A model generated the notes under the pieces. The model was not told where the DNA came from. It searched no databases and saw only the letters and a list, made by a program, of their open reading frames with translations. The position numbers and the translations under genes were made by a program. Below, piece by piece: positions 24,961 to 33,243 of a DNA stretch of 43,683 nt (position 1 is the stretch's first letter; each line of letters opens with the position of its first letter). Origin of the DNA: an uncultured Bacilli bacterium (lineage in GTDB: Bacteria; Bacillota_I; Bacilli_A; RF39; UBA660); NCBI GenBank assembly GCA_944350365.1, contig CALVOU010000006.1, positions 1 through 43,683 on the forward strand, written 5' to 3'.

Positions 24961-27231
24961 ATGGTAGGGTTACAATTACCAGTATGCTCAGTATTTTTTT
25001 CTATATTGTTAGCGGTTGTTTATTTTTCTAAAAAAAGGATTAACTCTTTTGAAAATAAAATTTATTCTGTCATGCTAATTAGTAGTATTATTGACAGTTT
25101 GTTAGTTACTTTTTTACAAATATGTGGCTATTTTGAAATAACTGATACCTTACATGTGATAATTGAATGGGTTAATAAATTAGACTTTATTCTGTTGATT
25201 TGTTTTACTAGTTGTTTGTTTTTGTATGCTGTTCTTATTACCTTCCCTAAAATAAAACAGAATATTAATCGATTATTCTTTTATTCGGCTATATTTAATA
25301 TTTTAGGAATTATTATTATGTTATTTTTAGATATAGATGTTACTTTCTTAGAAAGCAATAAAGCAACTGTTGTGGGCGGAGCTCCTGTTGTTACAGCTAT
25401 AGTCTGTGCTACACATATTCTAGCAACTATTGTAGTAACTTTGTTAGGTTTTAAAAGAATATCTACTCGACATATCCCTATTTTTATGAGTATTGGTCTT
25501 ACTATTTTATTACTTGTCTTATATAGTTTAGATCCCTTCTTGATTATTATTTCGATCACTTTGACCTTTATTAATTTTTTAATGTACTTTACGATTGAGA
25601 ATCCGGATCTTAAGATGATCGAAGAATTAAATGTAGCGAGAATGCATGCAGAAAGAGCGAATCTTGCTAAATCGGAGTTTTTGTCTAGTATGTCTCATGA
25701 AATAAGGACACCATTAAATGCGATTGTTGGTTTTAGTGATTGTATTTTGCGGGAGAATGATTTGCAGGTAGCGAAGGAAGATGCGAAGGATATCGTTACG
25801 GCTTCTAAGAACTTATTGGAAATTGTGAATGGAATTTTGGATATATCTAAGATTGAAGCGAATAAGATGGAAATTGTCGAGACGGATTATAATCCTAGAG
25901 AGACGATTTATAATTTGGTAAAATTAGTGGTTCCAAGAATCGGGGAGAAACCAATTGAGATGAAAGTAGGAATTACGCAAGATTTACCACAAGTACTACA
26001 TGGGGATGTAAAGAAGTTAAAACAAATTATTACAAATATTTTAACGAATGCGGTTAAATATACGGATAAAGGTACGATTACGGTGATGGTCACTTGTTTA
26101 AATCAAGAGGGAATTTCTTTACTTTCCATTTCGGTTGAAGATACAGGAAGGGGAATAAAACCAGAAAAAATCGATAAATTATTTAATAAATTCGAACGAT
26201 TAGATGAAGACAGAAATACGACGATAGAAGGAACTGGTTTAGGTCTTGCGATTACGAAACGATTAGTTGAAATGATGGGTGGTAAGATCATTGTTCAAAG
26301 TAAGTTCGGAGAGGGCTCGAAGTTTACGGTTTATTTAAAACAGAGAATTAGTGACCAAAAAGAAGTAAAAGAAGAAAATAAAACAGTAGTGGCTAAACAT
26401 TATCCTGGTAAAAAGATTCTTGTGGTTGATGATAATAAGATCAATTTGAAAGTGGCAAGTAAGATCTTAAGAGAATTAGAAATTTCAGTAGAAGAAGTAG
26501 ATAACGGGTTCAGTTGTATGGAAAAGATACAAAATGGAGAGGACTATGATATGATTTTACTGGATGATATGATGCCTAGGATGAGTGGTAGTGAAACTTT
26601 AGTTCAGTTGAAAAAAATACCTGCTTTTTCTATTCCAGTTATTGCGTTAACAGCGAATGCGATTGAAGGAATGAAAGAAGAATATTTAAAGAAAGGATTC
26701 GATGATTATCTTGCGAAACCAATTTCGCGTAAAGAACTTTATCGAGTACTTAATCAATTTCTTGATGGACATCAAGAGGGGGAAAACGGAAATAAAATTG
26801 ATTTTGGACCACTTCCACAAGAAATTTTCGAATTTAGTACAACTCCTCAACAAGAGAAGACTACTTATGATTTAGATTACTTGAAGAATAAGGGAATCGA
26901 TGTAGATAAAGGACTATCTTTATTGAGAGACGAAGAGACGTATCGAGAGATGATGACGACCTTTTTACAAGAGATCGATCAAAAGATAGAAAAAATGAAA
27001 ACTTTTATCAATGAGAAAAACGCAAAAGAATATGCGGTTTTGGCTCATGGGGTGAAGAGTGATGCTAAATATTTTGGCTTTACTGAGTTAGCGGATATCG
27101 CTTATCAACATGAATTGAAAGGTAAAGAAAATAATATGGATTTTATTATTAAACATTGGGAGAAATTTGATCAAGAGATTAATCGAATAAAAGAGATTAT
27201 TCGTCCATATTTAGAGGGGGATAGATCATGA
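24961..27231 (+). CDS. Hybrid sensor histidine kinase (membrane, HisKA, HATPase, REC, Hpt)
   Basis: The 756-residue protein has about seven membrane helices in residues 1-215 as the sensing part, with little extracellular sequence. The HisKA helix follows with SHEIRTPLN (His 246), then an HATPase domain with NILTNAVKYTD, DTGRGIKPEK and GTGLGLAI. A receiver domain has VVDDNKIN and LLDDMMPRMSG (Asp 535), and a C-terminal Hpt domain has LAHGVKSDAK (His 696). A full His-Asp-His phosphorelay is thus in one chain, which would pass phosphate to a response regulator encoded elsewhere; none is next to it. The signal is unknown. The phosphodiesterase gene downstream overlaps its stop in ATGA and is probably coupled. 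Confidence 0.93.
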   Translation: MVGLQLPVCSVFFSILLAVVYFSKKRINSFENKIYSVMLISSIIDSLLVTFLQICGYFEITDTLHVIIEWVNKLDFILLICFTSCLFLYAVLITFPKIKQNINRLFFYSAIFNILGIIIMLFLDIDVTFLESNKATVVGGAPVVTAIVCATHILATIVVTLLGFKRISTRHIPIFMSIGLTILLLVLYSLDPFLIIISITLTFINFLMYFTIENPDLKMIEELNVARMHAERANLAKSEFLSSMSHEIRTPLNAIVGFSDCILRENDLQVAKEDAKDIVTASKNLLEIVNGILDISKIEANKMEIVETDYNPRETIYNLVKLVVPRIGEKPIEMKVGITQDLPQVLHGDVKKLKQIITNILTNAVKYTDKGTITVMVTCLNQEGISLLSISVEDTGRGIKPEKIDKLFNKFERLDEDRNTTIEGTGLGLAITKRLVEMMGGKIIVQSKFGEGSKFTVYLKQRISDQKEVKEENKTVVAKHYPGKKILVVDDNKINLKVASKILRELEISVEEVDNGFSCMEKIQNGEDYDMILLDDMMPRMSGSETLVQLKKIPAFSIPVIALTANAIEGMKEEYLKKGFDDYLAKPISRKELYRVLNQFLDGHQEGENGNKIDFGPLPQEIFEFSTTPQQEKTTYDLDYLKNKGIDVDKGLSLLRDEETYREMMTTFLQEIDQKIEKMKTFINEKNAKEYAVLAHGVKSDAKYFGFTELADIAYQHELKGKENNMDFIIKHWEKFDQEINRIKEIIRPYLEGDRS

Positions 27232-27782
27232 AGATATTGATATTTTCCGATATTCACGGAATAAAAAATAATTTAGATTATTTAAGAGAAGTTTATGAAC
27301 AAGAGAAGTGTGATCGAGTAATTGTGTTGGGAGATTTATATTATATTGGTCCAAGAAATACGATGATACCAGGTTATGATATTCAAGCAGTGAAGTCTTT
27401 CTTGGAGTCTTTTGGAGATAAGTTAATTTCTCTTCGCGGAAATTGTGATAGCCAAGTTGATTTAGATGTTTCTTCTTTTACGATTATTCCAGAATTAGAG
27501 TATTTAACCTTAGATGGATTAGATTTATATTTTACACATGGAGATGTATATAATCGAAAAAATCATGAGAAAATACCAGCTGGTAGTGTATTGATTTATG
27601 GTCATGAACATACGCCTTATATTGTAAATGAAGACAATAGATGGTTTATCAATCCTGGCTCGATTTCTCTTCCTAAAGGAAATACCTATCCTTCGTATTT
27701 AATCTATGAGAATAGAACGTTTACCATTTATGATGTTAAAGGACAAGTATTGTTTAAACAATCTTTATCATTTGGTGATTAA
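27228..27782 (+). CDS. YfcE-type metallophosphoesterase
   Basis: The 184-residue protein shows the metallophosphoesterase residues in order: FSDIHG, LGDLYY, RGNCDS, FTHGD and YGHEHTPY. Length and pattern match the YfcE/MJ0936 family of small manganese-dependent phosphodiesterases, whose physiological substrates are mostly unknown. GNCD replaces the usual GNH[DE], as in other YfcE members. The ATG overlaps the stop of the hybrid kinase by 4 bases, so it is translated with it. Whether it acts in the signal pathway is not shown. A strong terminator follows directly. Confidence 0.93.
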   Translation: MKILIFSDIHGIKNNLDYLREVYEQEKCDRVIVLGDLYYIGPRNTMIPGYDIQAVKSFLESFGDKLISLRGNCDSQVDLDVSSFTIIPELEYLTLDGLDLYFTHGDVYNRKNHEKIPAGSVLIYGHEHTPYIVNEDNRWFINPGSISLPKGNTYPSYLIYENRTFTIYDVKGQVLFKQSLSFGD

Positions 27783-27784
27783 GT

Positions 27785-27815
27785 AAAGCACTGATGTAAG
27801 TTTCATCAGTGCTTT
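27785..27815. terminator. Bidirectional terminator between convergent genes
   Basis: A perfect 12-base stem, 27785-27796 with 27804-27815, starts and ends in A/T runs, so it can stop transcription from both sides. Confidence 0.9.
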
Positions 27816-27823
27816 TGTAGGTT

Positions 27824-29044
27824 TTAATTGTAAATACTATTGGTCATTTTGCTTACTGCGATAAAGATATAGGAAATCATATACCACGTTTGAAAGTTTA
27901 CGGTTCCAGTAGGGGATAGTTTAAATACTTCTTGGAACTTTTTTACTGCTTTTGTTGTATCACTATCAAATAAACCGCTTGGATTTTTTATAACAGGAAT
28001 GCCTGGATAACTACCTCGTATATAATTTAAGGTGTTTTGTAATTTGTATACATCTCTATTACAGTCTCCTTCTTTTAATGTGCCACTAAATGAATAGGGG
28101 TAGCTTTGAGTGGTTTCTGCTTCCGCAATGTTGATGTTGTTACCGTAGTAATATTTTAATATTTCTAGATAATTATATCCTCTATCTCCTAGTTCTTTAG
28201 ATCCCCATTGACTTAAGTTGCCAGGTTCTGTTGTACTGCTTTTGTAGTGAGCGAGTAATGGCTCTGATCGATATCCTTGGCGGATATAATTGGTAAATAT
28301 TTCGTCAACAACACGGGAGATGGGTTCAAATATTGTTCCATTTACGGTATATTTTTGGTCGTAGCTCGTTGTTGAAGTGATCGTAAAGTCGTATCCCCGG
28401 CTTCGGTACCATTCGGTGTATATTCGGTTTAATGTGTAAGAAATAATGGCAAGGACATTAGCTTTAATGGTTTCGGTTGGCCAGGTACTATAAACTTCGC
28501 TACTCGCTACATTTTTAATATAATCGATAAACGGTACGGTATAGTTAGGAGCGCTGAAGTTAGAAGGAATCCCATCGTGAACAACAATATTTTCTGGAAC
28601 GACTACTTCAGATAATACGAGTGGGGTATATTCTTCTTGGGGAAGTTCTTCTTCACTAATTATATTTTGAGGATATTCTTGCCATAATGTGTTTGGTGTA
28701 ATTACTGAGGTTTCTCCTTTTTGATTTTCATCGATTGAAGTTAGATAGATGTTTTGAATTGACGTTACTCCATCGAAAATCTGAACACCTTCAATTGTGG
28801 TTGGAGTAAGACCTAAAGCAGTTACCGTAACATCATAGGTTTCATAGGGACGTACTTCATGTTGCTCTTCTTCTGTGTAACTTTTATCTACTGTCTCTAA
28901 TGTTATTTGAGGTGTTCTTCCATCTTCGTCAGTTGTTTCTGTAGCGATATCTACTCCATCTTTTTTGACTTTAACAGTTGCTCCCTTTACTGGATTAGCA
29001 ATTGTATCGCTATAGACATTGACTATTAAATATCCATTTGTCAT
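27824..29044 (-). CDS. SleC-like spore cortex-lytic protein (SpoIID-like plus peptidoglycan-binding domain)
   Basis: The 406-residue protein has three parts. An N-terminal beta-sandwich of the carboxypeptidase-regulatory kind spans 1-105 (GYLIVNVYSD, PVKGATVKV). A SpoIID-like lytic transglycosylase domain spans about 165-310 (PFIDYIKNVASSEVYSTWP with likely catalytic Glu 183, then GNLSQWGSKELGDRGY). A C-terminal PG_binding_1 domain spans about 325-390. This order and length fit the SleC cortex-lytic enzymes of clostridia. There is no signal peptide, which is acceptable for a protein made in the mother cell. AAGGTGAAC lies before the ATG, next to an inverted repeat at 29054-29078. If SleC is right, the organism makes spores or comes from a spore former; a vegetative wall role is the alternative. 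Confidence 0.7.
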   Translation of the reverse strand: MTNGYLIVNVYSDTIANPVKGATVKVKKDGVDIATETTDEDGRTPQITLETVDKSYTEEEQHEVRPYETYDVTVTALGLTPTTIEGVQIFDGVTSIQNIYLTSIDENQKGETSVITPNTLWQEYPQNIISEEELPQEEYTPLVLSEVVVPENIVVHDGIPSNFSAPNYTVPFIDYIKNVASSEVYSTWPTETIKANVLAIISYTLNRIYTEWYRSRGYDFTITSTTSYDQKYTVNGTIFEPISRVVDEIFTNYIRQGYRSEPLLAHYKSSTTEPGNLSQWGSKELGDRGYNYLEILKYYYGNNINIAEAETTQSYPYSFSGTLKEGDCNRDVYKLQNTLNYIRGSYPGIPVIKNPSGLFDSDTTKAVKKFQEVFKLSPTGTVNFQTWYMISYIFIAVSKMTNSIYN

Positions 29045-29053
29045 AGTTCACCT

Positions 29054-29078
29054 TAGAATAGATTAATTAGCTATTCTA
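29054..29078. promoter_or_regulatory. Inverted repeat between the divergent wall genes
   Basis: TAGAATAG (29054-29061) and CTATTCTA (29071-29078) form a perfect 8-base inverted repeat with a 9-base AT spacer. It sits 9 bases upstream of the ATG of the minus-strand gene, so it could fold in that leader or be an operator. Confidence 0.45.
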
Positions 29079-29148
29079 TCCTTTCTTTATATCATATTAT
29101 ATATAAACATTTTTTGTTCAATGAATATAATTTACTAGAGGTGAAGAT

Positions 29149-30273
29149 ATGCTTAATGATGTTTTACAATTAGGGGATAGTGGTAATGATGTTCGTATCT
29201 TACAGGAGAAGTTAAAAATATTAGGATTTTATCATGCGATAATTACTGGAGATTTTGGCCTCACAACAGAAGCTGGAGTAAAAGCATTCCAAAGAGAGTA
29301 TTCACTTCCAGAAACTGGCGTTGTTGATGAAGAAATGTGGCGATTATTGTTTTCTTTGACGGAAGTTGCTTATGCGAGTGAATTTAGTAATTATCCAACT
29401 CTTAGTTTAGGTTCTAGTGGGAGTTATGTCCGAGAATTACAGTCAAAATTAAAAACATTATTATATTATACAGGAGCGATCGATTCTTTTTTTGGAAACG
29501 AAACACAAGTTGCGGTAAAACGATTTCAATTCCATAATAATTTGACTACGACAGGGATTGTCAATAATCAAACTTGGAATGCTTTAAATATTTTATATGG
29601 TAATCTCAATGAGTGTACGATCGAAGGAGAAGGGGAAGAAGAAAATACGATTACTTATATTGTTAAACGTGGCGATACTTTGTACTCGATTGCGAGAAGT
29701 TATAATACAACGGTAGATGCGATTAAAAGTTTGAATAATCTTTCTAGTGATGTTTTAACTATTGGTCAGATGTTAAGGATTCCGGTTAAGGAAAGTGGTG
29801 GTTCTGTTTCTACGACTTATACTGTTCAGGCAGGGGATACGTTGTATTCAATTGCGAGACGATATAATACTACCGTGGATGCGATTAAAAGTTTGAATAA
29901 TCTTTCTAGTAATGTATTAAGTATTGGTCAAGTATTAAAGATACCTACCAATCCATCTGATGGAGATACATCTCCTTCTGTTACTTATACCGTTCAAGCA
30001 GGGGATACATTGTATTCTATAGCTAGAAAATATAATACGACAGTAGATGCGATTAAAAGCTTGAACAACCTTTCTAGTAATGTTTTAAGTATTGGTCAAG
30101 TATTACAGATTCCTACTAGCAGTTCCTCTTTGATTACCCATACTGTAGAACGTGGGGATACCCTATATTCGATTGCGAGACGATATAATACTACTGTTTC
30201 CGCAATTAAAGCGATGAATAATTTAACGAGTGATATTTTGACAATTGGTCAAGTGTTAAGGATTAATGGATAA
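29149..30273 (+). CDS. Wall-binding protein with two peptidoglycan-binding and four LysM domains
   Basis: The 374-residue protein is made of binding modules only: PG_binding_1 at about 6-68 and 84-147, then LysM at about 169-212, 223-266, 279-322 and 330-373, each with the GDTLYSIARxYNTT core and the spacing NNLSSxVLxIGQ. No catalytic domain and no signal peptide are visible, so it may be a spore-coat or cortex protein, or be exported by another route. AGAGGTGA precedes the ATG. A TATAAT lies at 29126-29131, though it has no good -35. It is transcribed away from the SleC-like gene, and the shared peptidoglycan-binding fold suggests the pair belongs to one process. A terminator follows at 30281-30304. 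Confidence 0.88.
   Translation: MLNDVLQLGDSGNDVRILQEKLKILGFYHAIITGDFGLTTEAGVKAFQREYSLPETGVVDEEMWRLLFSLTEVAYASEFSNYPTLSLGSSGSYVRELQSKLKTLLYYTGAIDSFFGNETQVAVKRFQFHNNLTTTGIVNNQTWNALNILYGNLNECTIEGEGEEENTITYIVKRGDTLYSIARSYNTTVDAIKSLNNLSSDVLTIGQMLRIPVKESGGSVSTTYTVQAGDTLYSIARRYNTTVDAIKSLNNLSSNVLSIGQVLKIPTNPSDGDTSPSVTYTVQAGDTLYSIARKYNTTVDAIKSLNNLSSNVLSIGQVLQIPTSSSSLITHTVERGDTLYSIARRYNTTVSAIKAMNNLTSDILTIGQVLRING
29653..30270 (+). repeat. Four LysM-coding repeats with near-identical DNA
   Basis: Units start near 29653, 29815, 29983 and 30136. The first three share almost the same DNA over the part encoding AIKSLNNLSS, while the fourth is more diverged. The linkers differ in length and are rich in Ser, Thr and Gly. 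Confidence 0.85.
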
Positions 30274-30280
30274 TAAATAG

Positions 30281-30304
30281 AAGAGTGATATATACTCTTT
30301 TTTA
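30281..30304 (+). terminator. Intrinsic terminator after the LysM gene
   Basis: AAGAGT (30281-30286) pairs with ACTCTT (30294-30299) over a short AT loop and is followed by a run of T to 30303. Confidence 0.75.
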
Positions 30305-30360
30305 TATGCTAGAAATTTTAGTATAGGGGATTAAATGTAAAAAATAAAACAGAAATTTTG

Positions 30361-30508
30361 TGGAGAATAAAGGTTAGTTTATTTGCTAATGGGAAATTTT
30401 AGTGAGTAACGACGCAGGCAGAAAAGGTTTGTTTTTTAATTTGTTTGAACCATAAGCAAAAAAAATCTATACCTTTTTCATTTTTTTTTGTATAATTATT
30501 TATATAGT
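30361..30508 (+). promoter_or_regulatory. Structured leader of the pot-agu operon with terminator-like hairpin
   Basis: About 220 bases without a gene precede potA. GAAAAGGT (30421-30428) can pair with ACCTTTTTC (30471-30479), helped by inner T/A pairing, and nine T follow (30481-30489), as in an intrinsic terminator. GGTT (30426-30429) can alternatively pair with AACC (30448-30451), which would compete with it. Upstream, TTAG/CTAA and a conserved-looking stretch GGGAAATTTTAGTGAG to GCAGGCAG (30391-30422) may be a sensing part. A TATAAT at 30491-30496 after the T run could instead be the operon promoter, with a leader of about 20 bases. I do not recognise a known riboswitch class. Confidence 0.45.
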
Positions 30509-30522
30509 ATAGGGAGTCTTAT

Positions 30523-31605
30523 ATGGAAAAGGTAATTGTACGGATAGAAAACATGTGTCAAAGTTATGGTAAGAAAAATGTGATCGATGATATTTCTATC
30601 GATGTCTATGAAGGGGAATTTTTGACGATTTTAGGACCGTCTGGTTGTGGAAAGACAACAATTTTACGGGCAATATCAGGTCTTGATTTTATTCAGTCGG
30701 GAAAAATTATGATCGATGGTGTCGATGTAACGTATTTAGATCCTACTAAACGAGAGGTCAATACGATTTTTCAAAATTATGCGTTGTTTACTACTATGTC
30801 AGTAGAAAAAAATATTAATTTCGGACTTCGAATGAAACATGTTGGTAAAGAGGAGATAAAAAAACGTACAGAAGAAATGTTAGATTTAGTTAAAATGGGT
30901 GAATTTAGAAATCGAAAACCAAGAGAATTATCAGGAGGACAACAACAACGGGTAGCGATTGCTAGAGCGTTAATCAACAGACCTAAAGTACTACTACTAG
31001 ATGAACCATTATCGGCTTTGGATCAGAAATTACGTAAGCAGATGCAGTTAGAACTTAAAAACTTACAAAAAAAGATGGGGATTACTTTTATTTATGTTAC
31101 GCATAGTCAAGATGAAGCTTTGACGATGAGTGATCGTATCATAATTTTAAATGAAGGAAAAATTCAACAAATCGATACTCCGCATCATATTTATTCTCAT
31201 CCTAAGACGAGATTTGTGGCTGATTTTATTGGTGACTCCAATATCTTTGATGGCGTAGTAGAATCGATTTCTGATGAACAAGCTATCGTGAGAGTTACAG
31301 AGGATATTATTTTTACTTTACCTTCACGAGGGTATAAAGTAGGAGATAACTTATCGATAATTATTCGTCCAGAAAACTTTACTTTAGAAGAAGAAAAAAA
31401 TGATAAAAACTTACCATTAAAAATTAAAAATCATATTTTTGATGGTGCGGCTACTCAAGTGATTGGTACATTATCTAATCGTAAAGAAATTAAGGTAGAA
31501 CTTAGGAAAGGAAGCGAGGATTTTAAAAATAGAGAAACTGTTTATTTGAATTATCAGACTGAAGATTTAATTGTATTAAAAGGTGATTCTCATGAAAAAG
31601 TATGA
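30523..31605 (+). CDS. potA: Spermidine/putrescine ABC transporter ATPase PotA
   Basis: The 360-residue protein has Walker A GPSGCGKTT (38-46), the Q-loop region FQNYALF, the signature LSGGQQQRVAIARAL, Walker B VLLLDEPLSALD and the switch YVTHSQDEAL. A C-terminal TOBE-like regulatory domain (about 240-355) follows, as in polyamine and sugar importers. It powers uptake by the PotBC channel. AGGGAG lies 6 bases before the ATG. Its last codons overlap potB. The operon order A-B-C-D with a lipoprotein PotD supports a polyamine importer over iron or spermidine-unrelated relatives. It is the first gene of a run of eight closely packed genes. Confidence 0.93.
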   Translation: MEKVIVRIENMCQSYGKKNVIDDISIDVYEGEFLTILGPSGCGKTTILRAISGLDFIQSGKIMIDGVDVTYLDPTKREVNTIFQNYALFTTMSVEKNINFGLRMKHVGKEEIKKRTEEMLDLVKMGEFRNRKPRELSGGQQQRVAIARALINRPKVLLLDEPLSALDQKLRKQMQLELKNLQKKMGITFIYVTHSQDEALTMSDRIIILNEGKIQQIDTPHHIYSHPKTRFVADFIGDSNIFDGVVESISDEQAIVRVTEDIIFTLPSRGYKVGDNLSIIIRPENFTLEEEKNDKNLPLKIKNHIFDGAATQVIGTLSNRKEIKVELRKGSEDFKNRETVYLNYQTEDLIVLKGDSHEKV

Positions 31606-32449
31606 TTCTAAGATAAAATGGTTGATCTTACTTCCTATTATTTTCTATTGTTTATTCTTGATTGTTTTACCATTACTTTATATTTTTATTATTAGTTTTT
31701 TTCAAAATGATTATTACGGAGGAATTATTCAAGTATTTACCCTAAAAAATTATTTTCAGATTTTAGATATCGTCTATATTAAAGTGTTTTTACAATCTTT
31801 TTTGATTGCGTTTATGACGACGATCATTTGTATTTGTATTGCTTATCCCTTTAGTCTTTTTGTTTCGGAAAAGAAATCTCGTTATAAGAGTATTTTCTTA
31901 ATGTTGGTGATTATTCCTTTTTTAACCAATTCGTTAATTAGAACTTACGGATGGATTGTCTTACTTCGTAAAGAAGGATTAATCAATACTGTTCTTTCCC
32001 AATTACATCTAATCGATGAGCCACTAGCGTTAATGTATAATAACTTAGGAATTATCATTGGAATGGTTTATACGTTGTTACCATTTATGATTTTACCAGT
32101 TTATAGTGCGGTAGATAAGTTAGATCGCTCGATGCTTGAAGCAGCTTCTGACTTAGGGGCAAGTAAGTGGCAGAGATTTATTCATGTGATTATTCCTGAG
32201 ACGTTACCAGGTTTGTTTAATGGCTCTTTGATGGTATTTATTCCCGCAATTGGTTATTTCTTTATCTCTGATTTATTAGGTGGAGGTAAGTTAATGTTAC
32301 TTGGTAATTTGATTAAGAATCAGTTCTTGGTTGCTAGAAATTGGCCATTTGGGGCTAGTGTTTCTATTGTTTTGATTATCATTACTTTCTTTCTAGTTAA
32401 ACTGTATAAGAAAGCAGGCGGAAAAATGGACGATTTGGGGGGATTCTAA
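31592..32449 (+). CDS. potB: Spermidine/putrescine ABC transporter permease PotB
   Basis: The 285-residue membrane protein has about six helices and the EAA loop of ABC importers, EAASDLGASKWQRF, which contacts PotA. I chose the ATG at 31592, seven bases after AGGTG; a GTG at 31583 is the alternative. It overlaps potA by 14 bases, and its TAA shares one base with the potC ATG, so the three are translated together. With PotC it should form the membrane channel. Confidence 0.92.
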   Translation: MKKYDSKIKWLILLPIIFYCLFLIVLPLLYIFIISFFQNDYYGGIIQVFTLKNYFQILDIVYIKVFLQSFLIAFMTTIICICIAYPFSLFVSEKKSRYKSIFLMLVIIPFLTNSLIRTYGWIVLLRKEGLINTVLSQLHLIDEPLALMYNNLGIIIGMVYTLLPFMILPVYSAVDKLDRSMLEAASDLGASKWQRFIHVIIPETLPGLFNGSLMVFIPAIGYFFISDLLGGGKLMLLGNLIKNQFLVARNWPFGASVSIVLIIITFFLVKLYKKAGGKMDDLGGF

Positions 32450-33243
32450 TGAAAAAAAAGAGATTTTTAAAAAACCTATTTATTGGGTTAGTACTTTTTT
32501 TCCTTTATTTACCTATCTTAGTTTTAGTCCTTTATTCGTTTAATACTTCTAAGCTTAATATATTATTTGAAGGATTTACTTTAAAGTGGTATCGGGTATT
32601 ATTAGAAAATCGAAGTTTATTAGAAGCTCTAGGAAATACGCTTTTTGTTGCGGTTATTTCCACTTTGGTTTCTACCGTTGTAGGGACAGTTTCGGCTATT
32701 GCTTTAAAAAAATATCGGTTTTTTGGACGTGGCGTTTTAAATGAACTTTTATATATTCCGATCGTTATTCCGGAAATTGTTTTGGGAATTGCGTTACTAT
32801 CGATCTATACCTTTTTTCATATCGAATTAGGATTACATACTTTGATTTTATCGCATATTGCGTTTTCATTACCTTTTGTGGTAGTGAGTGTGAGAAGCGT
32901 TTTGAATAGTCTAGATCCTCATTTGGAAGAAGCAGCCTCTGATTTAGGGGCATCTCCGATAAAAACGTTCTTTCATATTACGCTTCCCGCTGTAATGCCT
33001 GGTGTTATTTCAGGCGCACTACTTGCTTTTACTTTATCGTTAGATGATGTTGTCATTAGTTATTTTACAGCAGGACCGGGAAGTAATACGTTACCACTTA
33101 AGATTTATTCGATGATTAAAACGGGAATTACTCCGGATGTCAACGCGTTATCTAGCTTAATTTTATTAGTGGTCATTACCATTTTGACTTTATCTACAGT
33201 GATAAGGATAAAACGGAGTGGAAAGGAAAAAGCGTATGAATAA
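32449..33243 (+). CDS. potC: Spermidine/putrescine ABC transporter permease PotC
   Basis: The 264-residue permease has about six membrane helices and an EAA loop, EAASDLGASPIKTF, nearly the same as in PotB. It is the second channel half. Its start shares a base with the potB stop, and its end overlaps potD by 8 bases. Length and position fit PotC well. Confidence 0.92.
   Translation: MKKKRFLKNLFIGLVLFFLYLPILVLVLYSFNTSKLNILFEGFTLKWYRVLLENRSLLEALGNTLFVAVISTLVSTVVGTVSAIALKKYRFFGRGVLNELLYIPIVIPEIVLGIALLSIYTFFHIELGLHTLILSHIAFSLPFVVVSVRSVLNSLDPHLEEAASDLGASPIKTFFHITLPAVMPGVISGALLAFTLSLDDVVISYFTAGPGSNTLPLKIYSMIKTGITPDVNALSSLILLVVITILTLSTVIRIKRSGKEKAYE

Noticed and set aside
30391-30422. GGGAA, GTG, AAC and GCAGGC in order look like the core of a cobalamin riboswitch
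   Set aside because: The following CCCGC-ACTGT part of the cobalamin core is missing and the stems do not match, and the downstream genes have no link to cobalamin.
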